A stretch of 64,000 nucleotides of DNA from the NCBI GenBank assembly GCA_012034575.1, contig JAAUPF010000013.1, positions 1 through 64,000 of the forward strand. Direction: 5' to 3'. Position 1 is the first letter of the stretch. Each line of letters starts with the position of its first letter. The DNA is from Richelia sp. CSU_2_1. Its GTDB lineage: Bacteria; Cyanobacteriota; Cyanobacteriia; Cyanobacteriales; Microcoleaceae. Below the pieces are notes generated by a model, which searched no databases, was not told the DNA's origin, and saw only the letters and a list, made by a program, of their open reading frames with translations. The position numbers and the translations under genes are program-made. Shown here one piece after another: positions 16,285 through 26,400 of the stretch.

Positions 16285-17937
16285 ATGGCCGCTCCAATTG
16301 AATTCAATTTATTTGCTCCTTACAACGAAGGAGCAGCTTTAATCGGGTCTTTTTCTAACTGGGAAGAAATTCCCATGCAGAAAGGCAAAGACGGTTATTT
16401 CCGCACCAAAGTAGAGTTGGAAGACGGCGTTTATCAATACAAATTTAAAGTGCGATCGAAAAGCTGGTTTCTCGAACCGGATGCTTGGGTAGAAATCGTC
16501 GATCCCTACGCCACAGACATCGACGATCCCACGCAAAACGGTGTAATTCGGATCAAAGACGGCGATCGCATTGTCGATACCTACGTGTGGCAACATGACG
16601 ACAAACCGCTACCGGCCGATCGGGAATTAGTAATTTACGAAATGCACGTTGCCGACTTTTCCGGCGGCGAAGCCGATCCCCTCGCCCGCGGCAAATACGA
16701 GCACGTCGTCGAAAAACTCGATTATCTAGTCGAGCTCGGCGTCAACGCGATCGAACTCATGCCCCTCAAAGAATATCCCGGCGACTACAGTTGGGGCTAC
16801 AACCCCCGCTACTTCTTCGCTGCAGAATCCAGCTACGGCACCACCGAAGGCCTGAAAAAGCTGATTGACGAATGTCACGCCCGCGGCATCCGCATCATCA
16901 TCGACGGGATTTACAACCACTCAGAAGCATCGAGCCCCCTAACTCAAATCGATCACGATTACTGGTACCACCACGCCCCCCGCGATCCCGACAACAATTG
17001 GGGCCCGGAATTCAACTACGAACTTTACGACGAAAAGTTAGGAACTTACCCGGCACGCAAATTTATCGGCGATACAGTTAGATACTGGGTTCAAGAATTC
17101 CATATCGACGGCATTCGTTTCGATGCAGCGCGACAAATTGCCAACTACGATTTCATGCACTGGATCGTTCAAGAAGCCAAAAATGCTGCCGGCCCGAAAC
17201 CGTTTTATACTGTTGCCGAACACATTCCCGAAACACCCAGCATCACCAATCTCGAAGGGCCGATGGACGGCTGCTGGCACGACAGTTTCTATCACTCCAT
17301 TGTCGAACATATCTGCGGCGATACGTTCGATATAGAGCGGCTTAAAGAAGTCATCGACTGCAAGCGACAAGGCTTTTTGGGAGCGACAAATGTCGTGAAT
17401 TATGTCAGCAATCACGACCACGATCGGGTCATGACAGAATTGGGAAATCGCGGGATTTTGGATGAAGCAGCTTTCAAGCGGGCGAAGTTAGGGGCAGTGC
17501 TGTTAATGACAGCAGTTGGCGTGCCGTTGATTTGGATGGGTGAAGAATTTGGGGAATACAAAGGCAAGACGATCGAGCAAGCAAAAATTGACTGGACGGT
17601 ACTGGCAAATGACTCGAATAAAAACTTGTGGGAATACTACAAAGGCTTGATCCACCTGCGCAAAAACAACCAGGCACTTTACACGGAAAACATCGACTTT
17701 TTTCACGAAGATCCGGACTCGCAAGTTTTTGCTTACACTCGCTGGAACGATGAAGGTTCGAGAGTAGTTGTGGTAGCAAATTTGTCGGAAAATTATCTAG
17801 CTGGCTACAGCGTGCCGCACTTCCCGGCAAATGGAACTTGGCACGAATGGACGGGCGATTACGATGTTGAATCGGGGGATGACAATATCATGATAGATTT
17901 GCCGGAATACGAAGCCAAAGTGTTTGTTTGGCAGTAA
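16285..17937 (+). CDS. GH13 alpha-amylase family enzyme with CBM48-like domain
   Basis: This is a 550-residue glycoside hydrolase. An N-terminal CBM48-like domain (about 1-100, GSFSNWEEIPMQ) precedes the TIM barrel. Region I is IIIDGIYNHS. Region II is GIRFDAARQI with nucleophile Asp280. Region III is TVAEHI with acid/base Glu312. Region IV is VSNHDHDRV with Asp378. All catalytic residues are present. The layout resembles branching or debranching enzymes and maltooligosyl-trehalose-type hydrolases, but the length is nearer to a compact alpha-amylase, so glycogen-related alpha-glucan turnover is the safe call. There is no signal peptide, so it is cytoplasmic. AAGAGGTAAT precedes the ATG. Confidence 0.88.
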   Translation: MAAPIEFNLFAPYNEGAALIGSFSNWEEIPMQKGKDGYFRTKVELEDGVYQYKFKVRSKSWFLEPDAWVEIVDPYATDIDDPTQNGVIRIKDGDRIVDTYVWQHDDKPLPADRELVIYEMHVADFSGGEADPLARGKYEHVVEKLDYLVELGVNAIELMPLKEYPGDYSWGYNPRYFFAAESSYGTTEGLKKLIDECHARGIRIIIDGIYNHSEASSPLTQIDHDYWYHHAPRDPDNNWGPEFNYELYDEKLGTYPARKFIGDTVRYWVQEFHIDGIRFDAARQIANYDFMHWIVQEAKNAAGPKPFYTVAEHIPETPSITNLEGPMDGCWHDSFYHSIVEHICGDTFDIERLKEVIDCKRQGFLGATNVVNYVSNHDHDRVMTELGNRGILDEAAFKRAKLGAVLLMTAVGVPLIWMGEEFGEYKGKTIEQAKIDWTVLANDSNKNLWEYYKGLIHLRKNNQALYTENIDFFHEDPDSQVFAYTRWNDEGSRVVVVANLSENYLAGYSVPHFPANGTWHEWTGDYDVESGDDNIMIDLPEYEAKVFVWQ

Positions 17938-18002
17938 TTACATAGGGATTGCAGTGATGACTGAAGTCCGCAGATTCTGTTAAATGTCCCTTTCTAAGCC
18001 TA

Positions 18003-18189
18003 GGGCGTGTTTTCTTGCGTCTTCGATCCCCCCCAGCAGGGCAACCACGGGGGGATTGCCCCTACAAAGGGGGGAGAAAGAGTCTTCAAGCCCCCCTTGT
18101 GAAGGGGGGAGCAAGAGTCTTAAAGTCCCCCCTTTTGAAGGGGGATTTAGGGGGATCTAGATCTAGTAGAGTAGTTTGAAAACACGCCC
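18003..18189. mobile_element. MITE-like element, complete copy
   Basis: This is a 187-bp non-coding element with 12-bp terminal inverted repeats, GGGCGTGTTTTC (18003-18014) and GAAAACACGCCC (18178-18189). Inside are runs that pair into long stems (GGGGGGATTGCCCC, CCCCCCTTTTGAAGGGGG). An inverted, partly truncated copy lies at 21901-22054. No transposase is encoded. TA precedes the left end. Confidence 0.7.
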
Positions 18190-18231
18190 GATCCTGTACA
18201 CTGAAGATAACAGAATATACAGGAAAGATTT

Positions 18232-18456
18232 ATGCCCTCCCAAAACCAAGACTTGCCAAAAACTGCCACCTCCAAAACTCAAAATTTGCCTGTTTCTTCA
18301 GATATTTTGTTGAGCTTGGCCGCCTTGCCCTTGCTGGGCGGGTTGCTGGCGGCCAAAGCTGCTGCTGAGTTCGTCGGCGCGATCGGCGTTGAAAGTGAAG
18401 AAGTGTTTCGGGGCTCCCGCCTTCCGGTTCTCAACTTCCCTCACGGAGAGCGGTAG
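18232..18456 (+). CDS. Small conserved hypothetical protein
   Basis: This is a 74-residue protein. A Ser/Thr/Pro-rich N-terminus is followed by a hydrophobic Ala/Leu-rich helix (about 25-50, LLSLAALPLLGGLLAAKAAAE). The tail is EEVFRGSRLPVLNFP. ACAGGAAAGATTT precedes the ATG. The pattern looks like a conserved cyanobacterial small membrane-associated protein, but I do not know its role. It shares the segment between the two MITE copies with ppc. Confidence 0.65.
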   Translation: MPSQNQDLPKTATSKTQNLPVSSDILLSLAALPLLGGLLAAKAAAEFVGAIGVESEEVFRGSRLPVLNFPHGER

Positions 18457-18781
18457 AAAGCATCGCAGGCAAAAGCTATAGAAATTATGCGAAAAACCCA
18501 GTTTCTCGGATCGATCGCCGATCGATCCGAGATATTGATGCAGAAACCGGGTTTTTGTGTCTCCAGCGAGTTAGTCCTGCAGCCAAAAACCTTGGAATTG
18601 TACTTGACAAGCAGAAAATTTTGTGAATTCAAGTTTTGCTGGACTCGTGCCTTGCGCGTTCTGCCTTTTACCTTCTGCTTGTGACAAGTTGTTTCATATT
18701 TGACTGTAAAAGAAAGAGTTTTAGGGCAAACTAAACCCTACAATTTTGTTAGAAACCCGCAGCTATTGAGGAACAGCCCCG
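18457..18781. repeat. Cruciform-forming intergenic region
   Basis: CTCGGATCGATCG (18505-18517) and CGATCGATCCGAG (18519-18531) form a perfect 13-bp stem with a one-base loop. Flanking CCCAGTTT and AAACCGGGTTTTT can extend it. The same ACCCGGTTT/AAACCGGGT theme recurs at 34616-34679. It separates the small gene from ppc and could end the first transcript. Confidence 0.65.
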
Positions 18782-21700
18782 ATGAGTTCAGTCCTCCAGT
18801 CTTCAGAACAGGCAATAAATACTCCAACAACATCGATCGCGCATTCTCCGCCCTTCTCAACATCAGACCTGTTTTTGCGAAATCGCCTCAAAATAGTAGA
18901 GGACTTGTGGGAATCAGTGCTGCGCCAAGAGTGCGGGCAGGAATTAGTGGATTTGCTCCAGCAAATGCAATCGGTCAACTCCGCAGAGGGACAAGCGGCT
19001 CATTTTCTGGAATCCAACGTCTGGCAGCTCATTGAAAAGCTCGACCTCAACGCAGCTATTCGCGCCGCTCGGGCTTTTGCACTGTATTTCCAGTTAATCA
19101 ATATTGTCGAGCAACACTACGAACAGCGAGACCAACAGCTAGCTTACGCGGGCGGTGGCACTGCTGGGGGGTCAATGTTTTCTAAATCGATCGAAGGTAG
19201 GGATGGGCTCGATCGACCCCGCCACCCGGAAGGCCCGGCACCAGCCCAAATTGTCGCCGGCAAACCAGACAGCAACGACGCCATCGTCCGGGATGCGGGA
19301 ACTTTTTACCAACTGTTCCCGATGCTGCTGCGCCTGAACGTTCCCAGCCAGCAAATCCAACGCTTGATCGATCAGTTGGACATCCGCTTGGTATTTACCG
19401 CTCACCCGACGGAAATTGTCCGCCACACGATCCGCACCAAGCAGCGCCGGATGGCGAAAATCCTGCAACAGCTAGACCAAGTTGATGAGAAATTTCAAGT
19501 GGGGGCGGACTCTCAAAGTCCTTTCCCGGTATCCTGCTGGGAAGCCGTCGCCCTGCAAGAGCAACTGATGGAAGAAATTCGCCTCTGGTGGCGTACTGAC
19601 GAACTGCACCAGTTCAAGCCTACGGTTCTCGATGAGGTGGAGTACACCCTCCACTATTTCGAGGAAGTGCTGTTTGATGCGATTCCCGAACTTTACCACC
19701 GCTTCAAGCAAGCGCTGCACGCTTCTTATCCTTACCTGAAACCGCCGAGTTACAATTTTTGCAAGTTCGGTTCTTGGGTGGGTTCTGACAGGGACGGCAA
19801 TCCTTCCGTGACTCCAAAAGTTACTTGGCAAACTGCTTGCTACCAGCGCCATTTAGTGCTAGAGAAGTACATCAGCGCGGTGAAGCGGCTCAGCGAATTG
19901 TTGAGTTTGTCGCTGCACTGGAGCGACGTGCTGCCGGAACTGCTAGAATCGCTCGATCGCGACAAGTCGGAATTCCCGGAAGTATACGAACAGTGGGCGA
20001 TCCGCTACCGCCAGGAACCTTACCGCCTGAAACTCGCCTACGTCCTCCAACGGTTGGAAAATACGCGCGATCGCAATTGGCGGCTGTACAAAGGAGATGA
20101 ATTGCAGCGGGAACGCGAAGTTTTATCGGAAAATTCAGGCACGATCGGATTGTATCGATCGGGCGCTGAATTTTTGGCAGAATTGCAGTCGATCGAACGC
20201 AATTTGGTAGAAACAGGTTTGAGCTGTCGGGACTTGGAAAATCTGCTGTGTCAAGTAGAAATTTACGGGTTTAATTTGGCTTATTTAGACATCCGCCAAG
20301 AGTCAACGGTACACTCCGACGCTCTCAACGAAATTGCTGAATACTTGCAAATTTTGCCCAAGCCTTACGATTTAATGGTGGAATCCGAGCGCGCTTTGTG
20401 GCTGGCAACAGAATTGCAAACCCGCCGCCCTTTAATTCCCTCAGAATTACCCTTTTCTCCCAAAACTTGCGAGACGATCGAAACTTTCCGAGTCTGGCGG
20501 CAAATGCAGCAGGAATTTGGCGAAGAAATTTGCCAAACTTACATCATCAGCATGAGCCATGATGCCAGCGATATGCTGGAAGTTTTACTGTTAGCAAAAG
20601 AGGCAGGACTTTACGACCCCGCTACGGGTATTGGCAGCATTCACGTAGTTCCTTTGTTTGAAACAGTAGAAGATTTGAAAAAAGCGCCGTCGGTGATGCA
20701 GCAAATATTTGGACTGCCACTTTACCGCGCTTTGCTACTAGGAGGTTACGCTGCCGAAGCAAATAATAAACAGTCCGATCGCGCTCCGGCCCCAGCTTTG
20801 CAAGAAGTGATGCTGGGCTATTCCGACAGCAACAAAGATTCCGGTTTCTTGAGCAGCAACTGGGAAATTCACAAAGCTCAAAAAGCCCTGCAAGCAGTTG
20901 CTGAAAGTTTCAATGTAGAACTGCGAATTTTTCACGGCCGGGGCGGCTCTGTAGGGCGGGGCGGCGGACCTGCTTACAAGGCAATTTTAGCTCAGCCCGG
21001 AAAGAGTATTAACGGACGAATTAAGATTACCGAACAAGGCGAAGTTTTAGCTTCTAAATATTCCATGCACGAACTGGCGCTTTACAATCTAGAAACTGTA
21101 ACGGCGGCGGTAATTCAAGCTAGCTTGCTGCACGCGGGTTTTGACGGCATCGACCCTTGGAACGAAATTATGGAAGAATTGGCGGTTAAGTCGCGATCGC
21201 ACTACCGCCATTTAATTTACGAACAGCCGGATTTGGTCGATTTCTTCCACCAAGTTACCCCGATTCAAGAAATCAGCCAGTTGCAAATTAGTTCTCGTCC
21301 GGCCCGTCGCGGCGGCGGCAAAAAAGATATCAGCGGTTTGCGGGCAATTCCCTGGGTGTTTAGCTGGACTCAAACCCGCTTTTTGCTGCCTTCTTGGTAC
21401 GGTGTCGGTACAGCTTTGCAAGAATTTTTGCAAGAAGAACCGGAAGAAAACTTGAAACTTTTGCAATATTTTTACCTGAAATGGCCGTTTTTTAGAATGG
21501 TGATTTCTAAGGTAGAAATGACTTTATCTAAGGTCGATTTGCAAATTGCCGGACATTACGTGCGGGAATTGGCTCCTGCTGCTGACAGAGAGCGTTTTAA
21601 CGCTTTGTTCGAGCAAATTTCTGCGGAATATCACTTGATTCGAGATTTGGTGTTAACTATTACCGGACACCAGCATTTATTGGATGGAGATCCGTCTTTG

Positions 21701-21898
21701 CAGCGATCGGTGCAGTTGCGAAATGCCACAATTGTACCTTTGGGCTTGTTGCAGGTTTCGCTGCTCAAACGCTTGCGACAGCACGGAGTTGCAGGTATTC
21801 CGGGCGTGATTCATTCGCGTTACAGCAAGGGCGAACTGTTGCGAGGAGCTCTGCTAACGATTAATGGGATTGCTGCGGGAATGCGGAATACGGGCTAG
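18782..21898 (+). CDS. ppc: Phosphoenolpyruvate carboxylase
   Basis: This is a 1038-residue protein, full length for cyanobacterial PEP carboxylase, which makes oxaloacetate from PEP and bicarbonate. The first catalytic motif [13 protein letters not shown] has the essential His at 208. [12 protein letters not shown] and the glycine-rich [13 protein letters not shown] loop follow. The C-terminus is GMRNTG with the invariant final Gly. An insertion near residues 120-165 ([12 protein letters not shown]..) is variable in the family. GAGGAACAGCCCCG precedes the ATG. The stop abuts the inverted MITE copy directly. Confidence 0.97.
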   Translation: MSSVLQSSEQAINTPTTSIAHSPPFSTSDLFLRNRLKIVEDLWESVLRQECGQELVDLLQQMQSVNSAEGQAAHFLESNVWQLIEKLDLNAAIRAARAFALYFQLINIVEQHYEQRDQQLAYAGGGTAGGSMFSKSIEGRDGLDRPRHPEGPAPAQIVAGKPDSNDAIVRDAGTFYQLFPMLLRLNVPSQQIQRLIDQLDIRLVFTAHPTEIVRHTIRTKQRRMAKILQQLDQVDEKFQVGADSQSPFPVSCWEAVALQEQLMEEIRLWWRTDELHQFKPTVLDEVEYTLHYFEEVLFDAIPELYHRFKQALHASYPYLKPPSYNFCKFGSWVGSDRDGNPSVTPKVTWQTACYQRHLVLEKYISAVKRLSELLSLSLHWSDVLPELLESLDRDKSEFPEVYEQWAIRYRQEPYRLKLAYVLQRLENTRDRNWRLYKGDELQREREVLSENSGTIGLYRSGAEFLAELQSIERNLVETGLSCRDLENLLCQVEIYGFNLAYLDIRQESTVHSDALNEIAEYLQILPKPYDLMVESERALWLATELQTRRPLIPSELPFSPKTCETIETFRVWRQMQQEFGEEICQTYIISMSHDASDMLEVLLLAKEAGLYDPATGIGSIHVVPLFETVEDLKKAPSVMQQIFGLPLYRALLLGGYAAEANNKQSDRAPAPALQEVMLGYSDSNKDSGFLSSNWEIHKAQKALQAVAESFNVELRIFHGRGGSVGRGGGPAYKAILAQPGKSINGRIKITEQGEVLASKYSMHELALYNLETVTAAVIQASLLHAGFDGIDPWNEIMEELAVKSRSHYRHLIYEQPDLVDFFHQVTPIQEISQLQISSRPARRGGGKKDISGLRAIPWVFSWTQTRFLLPSWYGVGTALQEFLQEEPEENLKLLQYFYLKWPFFRMVISKVEMTLSKVDLQIAGHYVRELAPAADRERFNALFEQISAEYHLIRDLVLTITGHQHLLDGDPSLQRSVQLRNATIVPLGLLQVSLLKRLRQHGVAGIPGVIHSRYSKGELLRGALLTINGIAAGMRNTG

Positions 21899-21900
21899 CT

Positions 21901-22054
21901 AGATCCCCCTAAATCCCCCTTAAAAAGGGGGACTTGAAGACTCTTTCTTCCCTTAGAAAGGGGCACTTGAAGACTCTTGCTCCCCCCTTTGTAGGGGCAA
22001 TCCCCCCGTGGTTGCCCTGCTGGGGGGGATCGAAAAGTTTGAAAACACGCCCTA
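21901..22054. mobile_element. MITE-like element, inverted truncated copy
   Basis: Reverse-complement relative of 18003-18189. It ends in GAAAACACGCCC (22041-22052) followed by TA and shares the GTTGCCCTGC, GGGGCAATCCCCCC and GACTCTTGCTCCCC parts. The opposite terminal repeat is missing, and the element starts three bases after the ppc stop. Confidence 0.65.
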
Positions 22055-22592
22055 GTTTATTTAATATAATGTCCGGTCGATCGCCCGCGATCTTAAATGT
22101 TCGTAGTAAGGACTTTAGTCCTTCTTCTGTCAAGGACTAAAGTTTGCACTACCAACCATTTTTATGATGGTTGTGCAACCGGACACGATCTGACTCCGGC
22201 TATAAAATCTCAATCTCGAATCTAAAAAAAATCTCAAATCTCAAATCTCAAACTTAAAATTCCAATTTTTCCGGATCGATCGAGGAGTCTGATGAAGTAT
22301 CGATCTATGCTTGAATGCAACCCGCGAAGCACCAGCACTGCGGCAGCATTCGGCTGTGGTGGATCTACAAAATCTTTATGGATAAAGCAACCGCCAAAAC
22401 GGTTAGGACATTTTAGATCGCCCCAAGCGTTACTATGAGTCCCTCTTCCTTCTTCCTTCTTCCTTCTTCCTTCTTCCTTCTTCCTTCGCCTATAATTGGC
22501 TCGATTTTGAGTCATGTCGCAAAAATTCAGGTGCAAGTGCGATCGTAATTGCATCTCCCCAATAAAATACCGCCAGACTCTCAAGTTAAACT
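22055..22592. repeat. Intergenic repeats
   Basis: No gene is visible. There is a TAGTAAGGACTTTAGTCCTT unit (22102-22121), AATCTCAAATCTAAA tracts, a GGTTAGGACATT element near 22400 that recurs near 34720, and a TTCCTTC tandem tract (22443-22486). Confidence 0.65.
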
Positions 22593-23342
22593 ATGCTAAA
22601 AACGACATCATTAGCTAATTTTTTCAATGCTATAAAACAGCCAACGAAAGAAGCGACACAGCAGCCACCGAAAAAGGAACACAGCTCGAAGTGGCCTGCA
22701 TTGCTCCTCATGCTAGCAGTAGGGATTGGCGGCTGGCAACTGGGATTGCCCAAAATAGCATCATTTTTTAACGATCGGGGCTTTGAGAACCACAAAGCAA
22801 ATCGATTAGCCGAGACTCATAAATCTTACCAGTTAGCGCTTTCGATAGACCCAGACAACCGAACTGCCCTATACAATTTGGCATGGCTTTGCGAAGAAGT
22901 GCAAGATTTGCAATGCGCCCGAGGAAAATACCTGCAAGCTGCCAAACTCGGTCTGCCTGCTGCTTACAGCAACCTGGCTAGATTGTATATCATTGAAAAT
23001 AAAAACTATTCCGCGGCAGTACACTTGCTGTTGCAAGGTTTGAAATTGGCCAAGGACGATCGAGTAAAATATTCTTTGCGCAAAAATTTAGGTTGGGCCC
23101 GTTTGGAACAAGGCCGGTATTCCGAAGCACTGCAACACCTGAATGCAGCAATTAAACTTGATAGCGAAAGAGTAGCGGGTTACTGTTTAAAAGCGCAAGT
23201 TTTGGACGGGATGAAAAAGACAAAGGAAGCCCAAGCACAGTGGAAAATTTGTCTAAAGTATGCGGATTCTCAAGATTTCGATGAGGATATATGGATAGGA
23301 ATGGGACGCCAACGCTTACAACAGGAGAAAACTAAAAAATGA
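22593..23342 (+). CDS. Membrane-anchored TPR protein
   Basis: This is a 249-residue protein. A polar N-terminus of about 33 residues precedes one membrane helix (about 34-52, PALLLMLAVGIGGWQLG). TPR/Sel1-like units follow at about 65-240 (YQLALSIDPDNRTALYNLAWL, RYSEALQHLNAAIKLDSERVAG). It is probably a scaffold facing the periplasm or cytoplasm. Its stop overlaps the ATG of the next gene (ATGA), so the two are translationally coupled. Confidence 0.78.
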   Translation: MLKTTSLANFFNAIKQPTKEATQQPPKKEHSSKWPALLLMLAVGIGGWQLGLPKIASFFNDRGFENHKANRLAETHKSYQLALSIDPDNRTALYNLAWLCEEVQDLQCARGKYLQAAKLGLPAAYSNLARLYIIENKNYSAAVHLLLQGLKLAKDDRVKYSLRKNLGWARLEQGRYSEALQHLNAAIKLDSERVAGYCLKAQVLDGMKKTKEAQAQWKICLKYADSQDFDEDIWIGMGRQRLQQEKTKK

Positions 23343-23596
23343 AACGTACAATTTTGATTTCATCAACAATACTAGCGACAGTAACGGTACTGGGGCTGAG
23401 TCAAGCCTCAAAATCGCTGGCAACTCCTGCGGATTTTCAACCAACAGTCGATCGTCAAGTGGAAGATCCTTTTGCATCGAATTTTTCGATGCGGCAGTGC
23501 AGGGACACCAATGGCGGGCGCTATGCGTGTCCGAGATTCGTCCTCCCTCAAGGCAATCCCGATTCGGACAGTGCCATAACCGATCCTAAATCTTAA
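23339..23596 (+). CDS. Small secreted protein, coupled to TPR gene
   Basis: This is an 85-residue protein with a signal peptide (ISSTILATVTVLGLSQASKSLA, likely cut near residue 29). The mature part has two Cys (MRQCRDTNGGRYACPRF) that could form a disulphide. Its ATG overlaps the TPR gene's stop by 4 bases. I do not recognise a family; a partner or substrate of the TPR scaffold is a guess from coupling. Confidence 0.65.
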   Translation: MKRTILISSTILATVTVLGLSQASKSLATPADFQPTVDRQVEDPFASNFSMRQCRDTNGGRYACPRFVLPQGNPDSDSAITDPKS

Positions 23597-24106
23597 CAGG
23601 CAAAGGTTTTAGCCAATTAAATGCTAAAAAAACTCCCATATTGACAATAAACTACTCGATTTAATAGCTGTTAGGGCAATTTTTGGATGTTTTTTTAGGT
23701 TTGCAGTTGGGCTGTGGCTCAACTGCAAACTTAGCTGCGTGAGGGAGTTTTGAGTTTTGAATTGAACTAAACTGAAAAATTTCAGCAGTTTTCACAGTGT
23801 TTATGCTTTTTCTAGGCCGCCCCAACCTTTAAACTCTGAAGAAATGCACGAAATTTTAATAGAACTTTCTTCGCCGCCGACAGGTTACTTAGGACGAATT
23901 TAATCTGCACAGTAAGGTTTTAGCTATAAATGCTCGATCGGCTTGCCAGAAGATAGCAGTCTCAGGTAAAATCGCGATACTCTCTTAAATTTTAGACTGG
24001 AGATTTTACAATCGCAAATTGCAAATCGCAAATCTAAAATCTCAAATCTAAAATCGCTCGATCGACCGTTAAACTCGCTCCTAACAAGTACACCATCCGA
24101 GTTATT
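23597..24106. other. Intergenic region without visible gene
   Basis: About 510 bp, A/T-rich. TTTTGAGTTTTGAATTG near 23750 and a run of AAATCTAAAAT/CGCAAAT repeats (24010-24055) are the only patterns. The caxA promoter must lie here but I cannot place it. Confidence 0.4.
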
Positions 24107-25207
24107 ATGTCAATCAAAAAAATTCTTTCCATAGTCTTGTTAATTTTTGTCCCCATTTCCATTGCGGCGGAAAACTTGCATTGGGGTCCGTTAACAGTCT
24201 TCATCACATCAGCTTTAGGGATTGTACCTCTGGCGATTTGGTTGAGTACAGCTACCGAAGAAGTGGCGATCGTTACAGGCCCTTCGATCGGCGGCTTGTT
24301 AAATGCTATTTTCGGAAATGCTACGGAATTAATTATTGCCATAGTCGCCCTCAACGCCGGATTGATTGACATCGTGAAAGCCAGCATTACGGGCACGATT
24401 ATCAGCAACTTGCTGTTAGTAATGGGACTTTCCATGCTGTTAGGAGGAATCCGCTACAAAGAACAGGAATTTAAGCCGATTATCGCGCGGGTAAACGGTT
24501 CCACCATGACTCTAGCAGTGATTGCAATCCTGCTGCCGACAATGGTAATTTACACCTCAAATGGAGTCGAACCGGCAGCTATTGAAAATCTTTCTCTGAT
24601 TGCGGCGATCGTCCTAATTGCAGTTTACGCTCTCACGCTGTTATTTTCCCTCAAAACACACAGCTATCTTTATGATGTCGGCTTGGTAGAATTAGAGTCA
24701 GAAAATCCTCAAAATACCACAGGGGAATCTACCGCACACAAACCGAATTTGTGGTTGTGGTTGGGTGTCTTAGTTGTATCGACAGTTGCTGTTGCTTTTG
24801 AATCAGAGATTTTTGTAGGAGTTGTCGAAGAAACTACAAAAGGATTGGGATTGACGCCGTTATTTACTGGGGTAATTCTGTTGCCGATCGTAGGCGGGGC
24901 CGCAGAATACGTAACGGCGGTAGGAGTTGCGATGAAAAACAATATGGATTTGTCGGTTTCTGTGGCGATGGGTTCCAGCTTGCTAGTAGCTTTGTTAGTT
25001 GCTCCCGTGTTGGTAATTATCGGATTGGTAATTCACCAGCCGATGGATTTGAACTTCAATCCTTTTGAAGTAATTGCGGTGGCGATCGCGGTAACAATTG
25101 CCAATTTAATTAGTTTAGACGGACGATCGAACTGGCTCGAAGGAGTGCTGCTTTTAGCCACGTATGTAGTGTTGGGAGCCGCATTTTACTTTCATCCAAT
25201 TACTTAA
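24107..25207 (+). CDS. caxA: Calcium/proton exchanger, CaxA type
   Basis: This is a 366-residue integral membrane protein with about 11 helices in two halves. The first alpha-repeat GNATELIIAIVALNAG and the second GGAAEYVTAVGVAMKNNMD are the ion-binding c-repeats of the CAX/CaCA family, followed by VAMGSSLLVAL. In many relatives the second repeat reads GN-A-A-E-H; here it is GGAAEY, a mild variation. An acidic loop (ELESENPQ) separates the halves. It should expel Ca2+ in exchange for protons across the plasma membrane. Confidence 0.9.
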   Translation: MSIKKILSIVLLIFVPISIAAENLHWGPLTVFITSALGIVPLAIWLSTATEEVAIVTGPSIGGLLNAIFGNATELIIAIVALNAGLIDIVKASITGTIISNLLLVMGLSMLLGGIRYKEQEFKPIIARVNGSTMTLAVIAILLPTMVIYTSNGVEPAAIENLSLIAAIVLIAVYALTLLFSLKTHSYLYDVGLVELESENPQNTTGESTAHKPNLWLWLGVLVVSTVAVAFESEIFVGVVEETTKGLGLTPLFTGVILLPIVGGAAEYVTAVGVAMKNNMDLSVSVAMGSSLLVALLVAPVLVIIGLVIHQPMDLNFNPFEVIAVAIAVTIANLISLDGRSNWLEGVLLLATYVVLGAAFYFHPIT

Positions 25208-25515
25208 AGCAAAACTCACAAGCTCTCTTTATTTGTAGGGTGCGCAGTGCGCACCTTACAGCTATTTTATACTTCTTACTTTAAAAAAAATTCACAGGCT
25301 AGCTCTATTTGCAGCTCTGTTTGTAGTAGCTATATTTGTAGGGTGCGCAGTGCGCACCTTACTGCTTGCAGGAATTATCGCCCGAATGCTTCGCCCCTAC
25401 AAAAAATATACAAATGGGATATTACCCCTAACTTAAAACTCTCTCCTTCTCTTACTCTGCGTCCTCTGCGTCCTCTGCGGTAAATAAAATCAGATATTTT
25501 ACACGCAATAACTAA
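25208..25515. repeat. GGTGCGCAGTGCGCACC repeats
   Basis: Two copies of the palindrome (near 25240 and 25340) in similar context (TATTTGTAGGGTGCGCAG), then a CTCTGCGTCCTCTGCG motif that recurs near 26300. No gene is visible. Confidence 0.65.
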
Positions 25516-26160
25516 CTACGGACAGCTACAATTTCTAATAGGAAAGCACGATTGCGGGCAAGTTATTTTCTTGCCCTTGCGATCGTAACAGCCGGAAGGA
25601 GTATTGCATTGTAATTTCTCTTGACAAACTTGTCCTCGCGGGAAAGTACCCAAATTTTGGATAGAAACTTCTGCTGTCAGCGTACCTTCTTCGATCGCTC
25701 GATCGCCCTCTTTAATTTCGTAGGTAAACTTATTTACACCCTCCAAAACAGAAAAAGTTTTTCCTCTGTGTTTGTTAGCCAATTTAAACGCAAAATCTTC
25801 GGAAAACTCGCCTTTATTGTAACTGCGATCGGTGTAAGGATAGGGATCTGATTCCATTCCCTCAGTCACATTTTTAATTGTCACCCTGCGGTTTGGGCCT
25901 GGAGGCGTTTTTAGGGAAACAAATCGAGCACTTTGTGAATCGGGAGAATACCCAGTACCCGGACATTGGCCGACATATTCAGTGCGCTTGAATTGAATTA
26001 AATTAATGTTAAAACTGTTTTCATTTCTAACTCGAAATTGTGCGGTTTCAGTTGGTTGGGCACCGATCTTAAAAGCTGCTAGAATCGCAAACGTTGCAGC
26101 TAGCAAGATTGTGATGAACTTGATGTATCGAATTTTGGTAAATTGTTGTGGTAGTTTCAT
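25516..26160 (-). CDS. Secreted Cys-rich hypothetical protein
   Basis: This is a 214-residue protein with an N-terminal membrane or signal segment (about 15-33, FITILLAATFAILAAFKIG). An immunoglobulin-like middle part begins AQFRVRNENSFNINLIQFKRTEY. The C-terminal 45 residues hold eight or more Cys (VCQEKLQCNTPSGCYDRKG...). I chose ATG 26160, since the longer frame adds residues before the hydrophobic segment. The Cys-rich tail suggests an extracytoplasmic disulphide-stabilised knob. Family unknown. Confidence 0.6.
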   Translation of the reverse strand: MKLPQQFTKIRYIKFITILLAATFAILAAFKIGAQPTETAQFRVRNENSFNINLIQFKRTEYVGQCPGTGYSPDSQSARFVSLKTPPGPNRRVTIKNVTEGMESDPYPYTDRSYNKGEFSEDFAFKLANKHRGKTFSVLEGVNKFTYEIKEGDRAIEEGTLTAEVSIQNLGTFPRGQVCQEKLQCNTPSGCYDRKGKKITCPQSCFPIRNCSCP

Positions 26161-26400
26161 TTTACAATATCTCGGTTGAACTGTTGGAACTCCATTCAAA
26201 TTTTCATTGATTAATTATATTATAGTAGCTGGCGCACCATACCTAAAATATTACTCAACTTCTCTCTCCTCCTAAGCTGCAAACTCTCTCCTTCTCTTCC
26301 TCTGCGCTCTCTGCGTCCTCTGCGGTTCATAAAATTCGGATACTTTGAGACACCACAAAACTTACAAATTTGCGGACTGAAGTCCTCACTACGAACCGTA

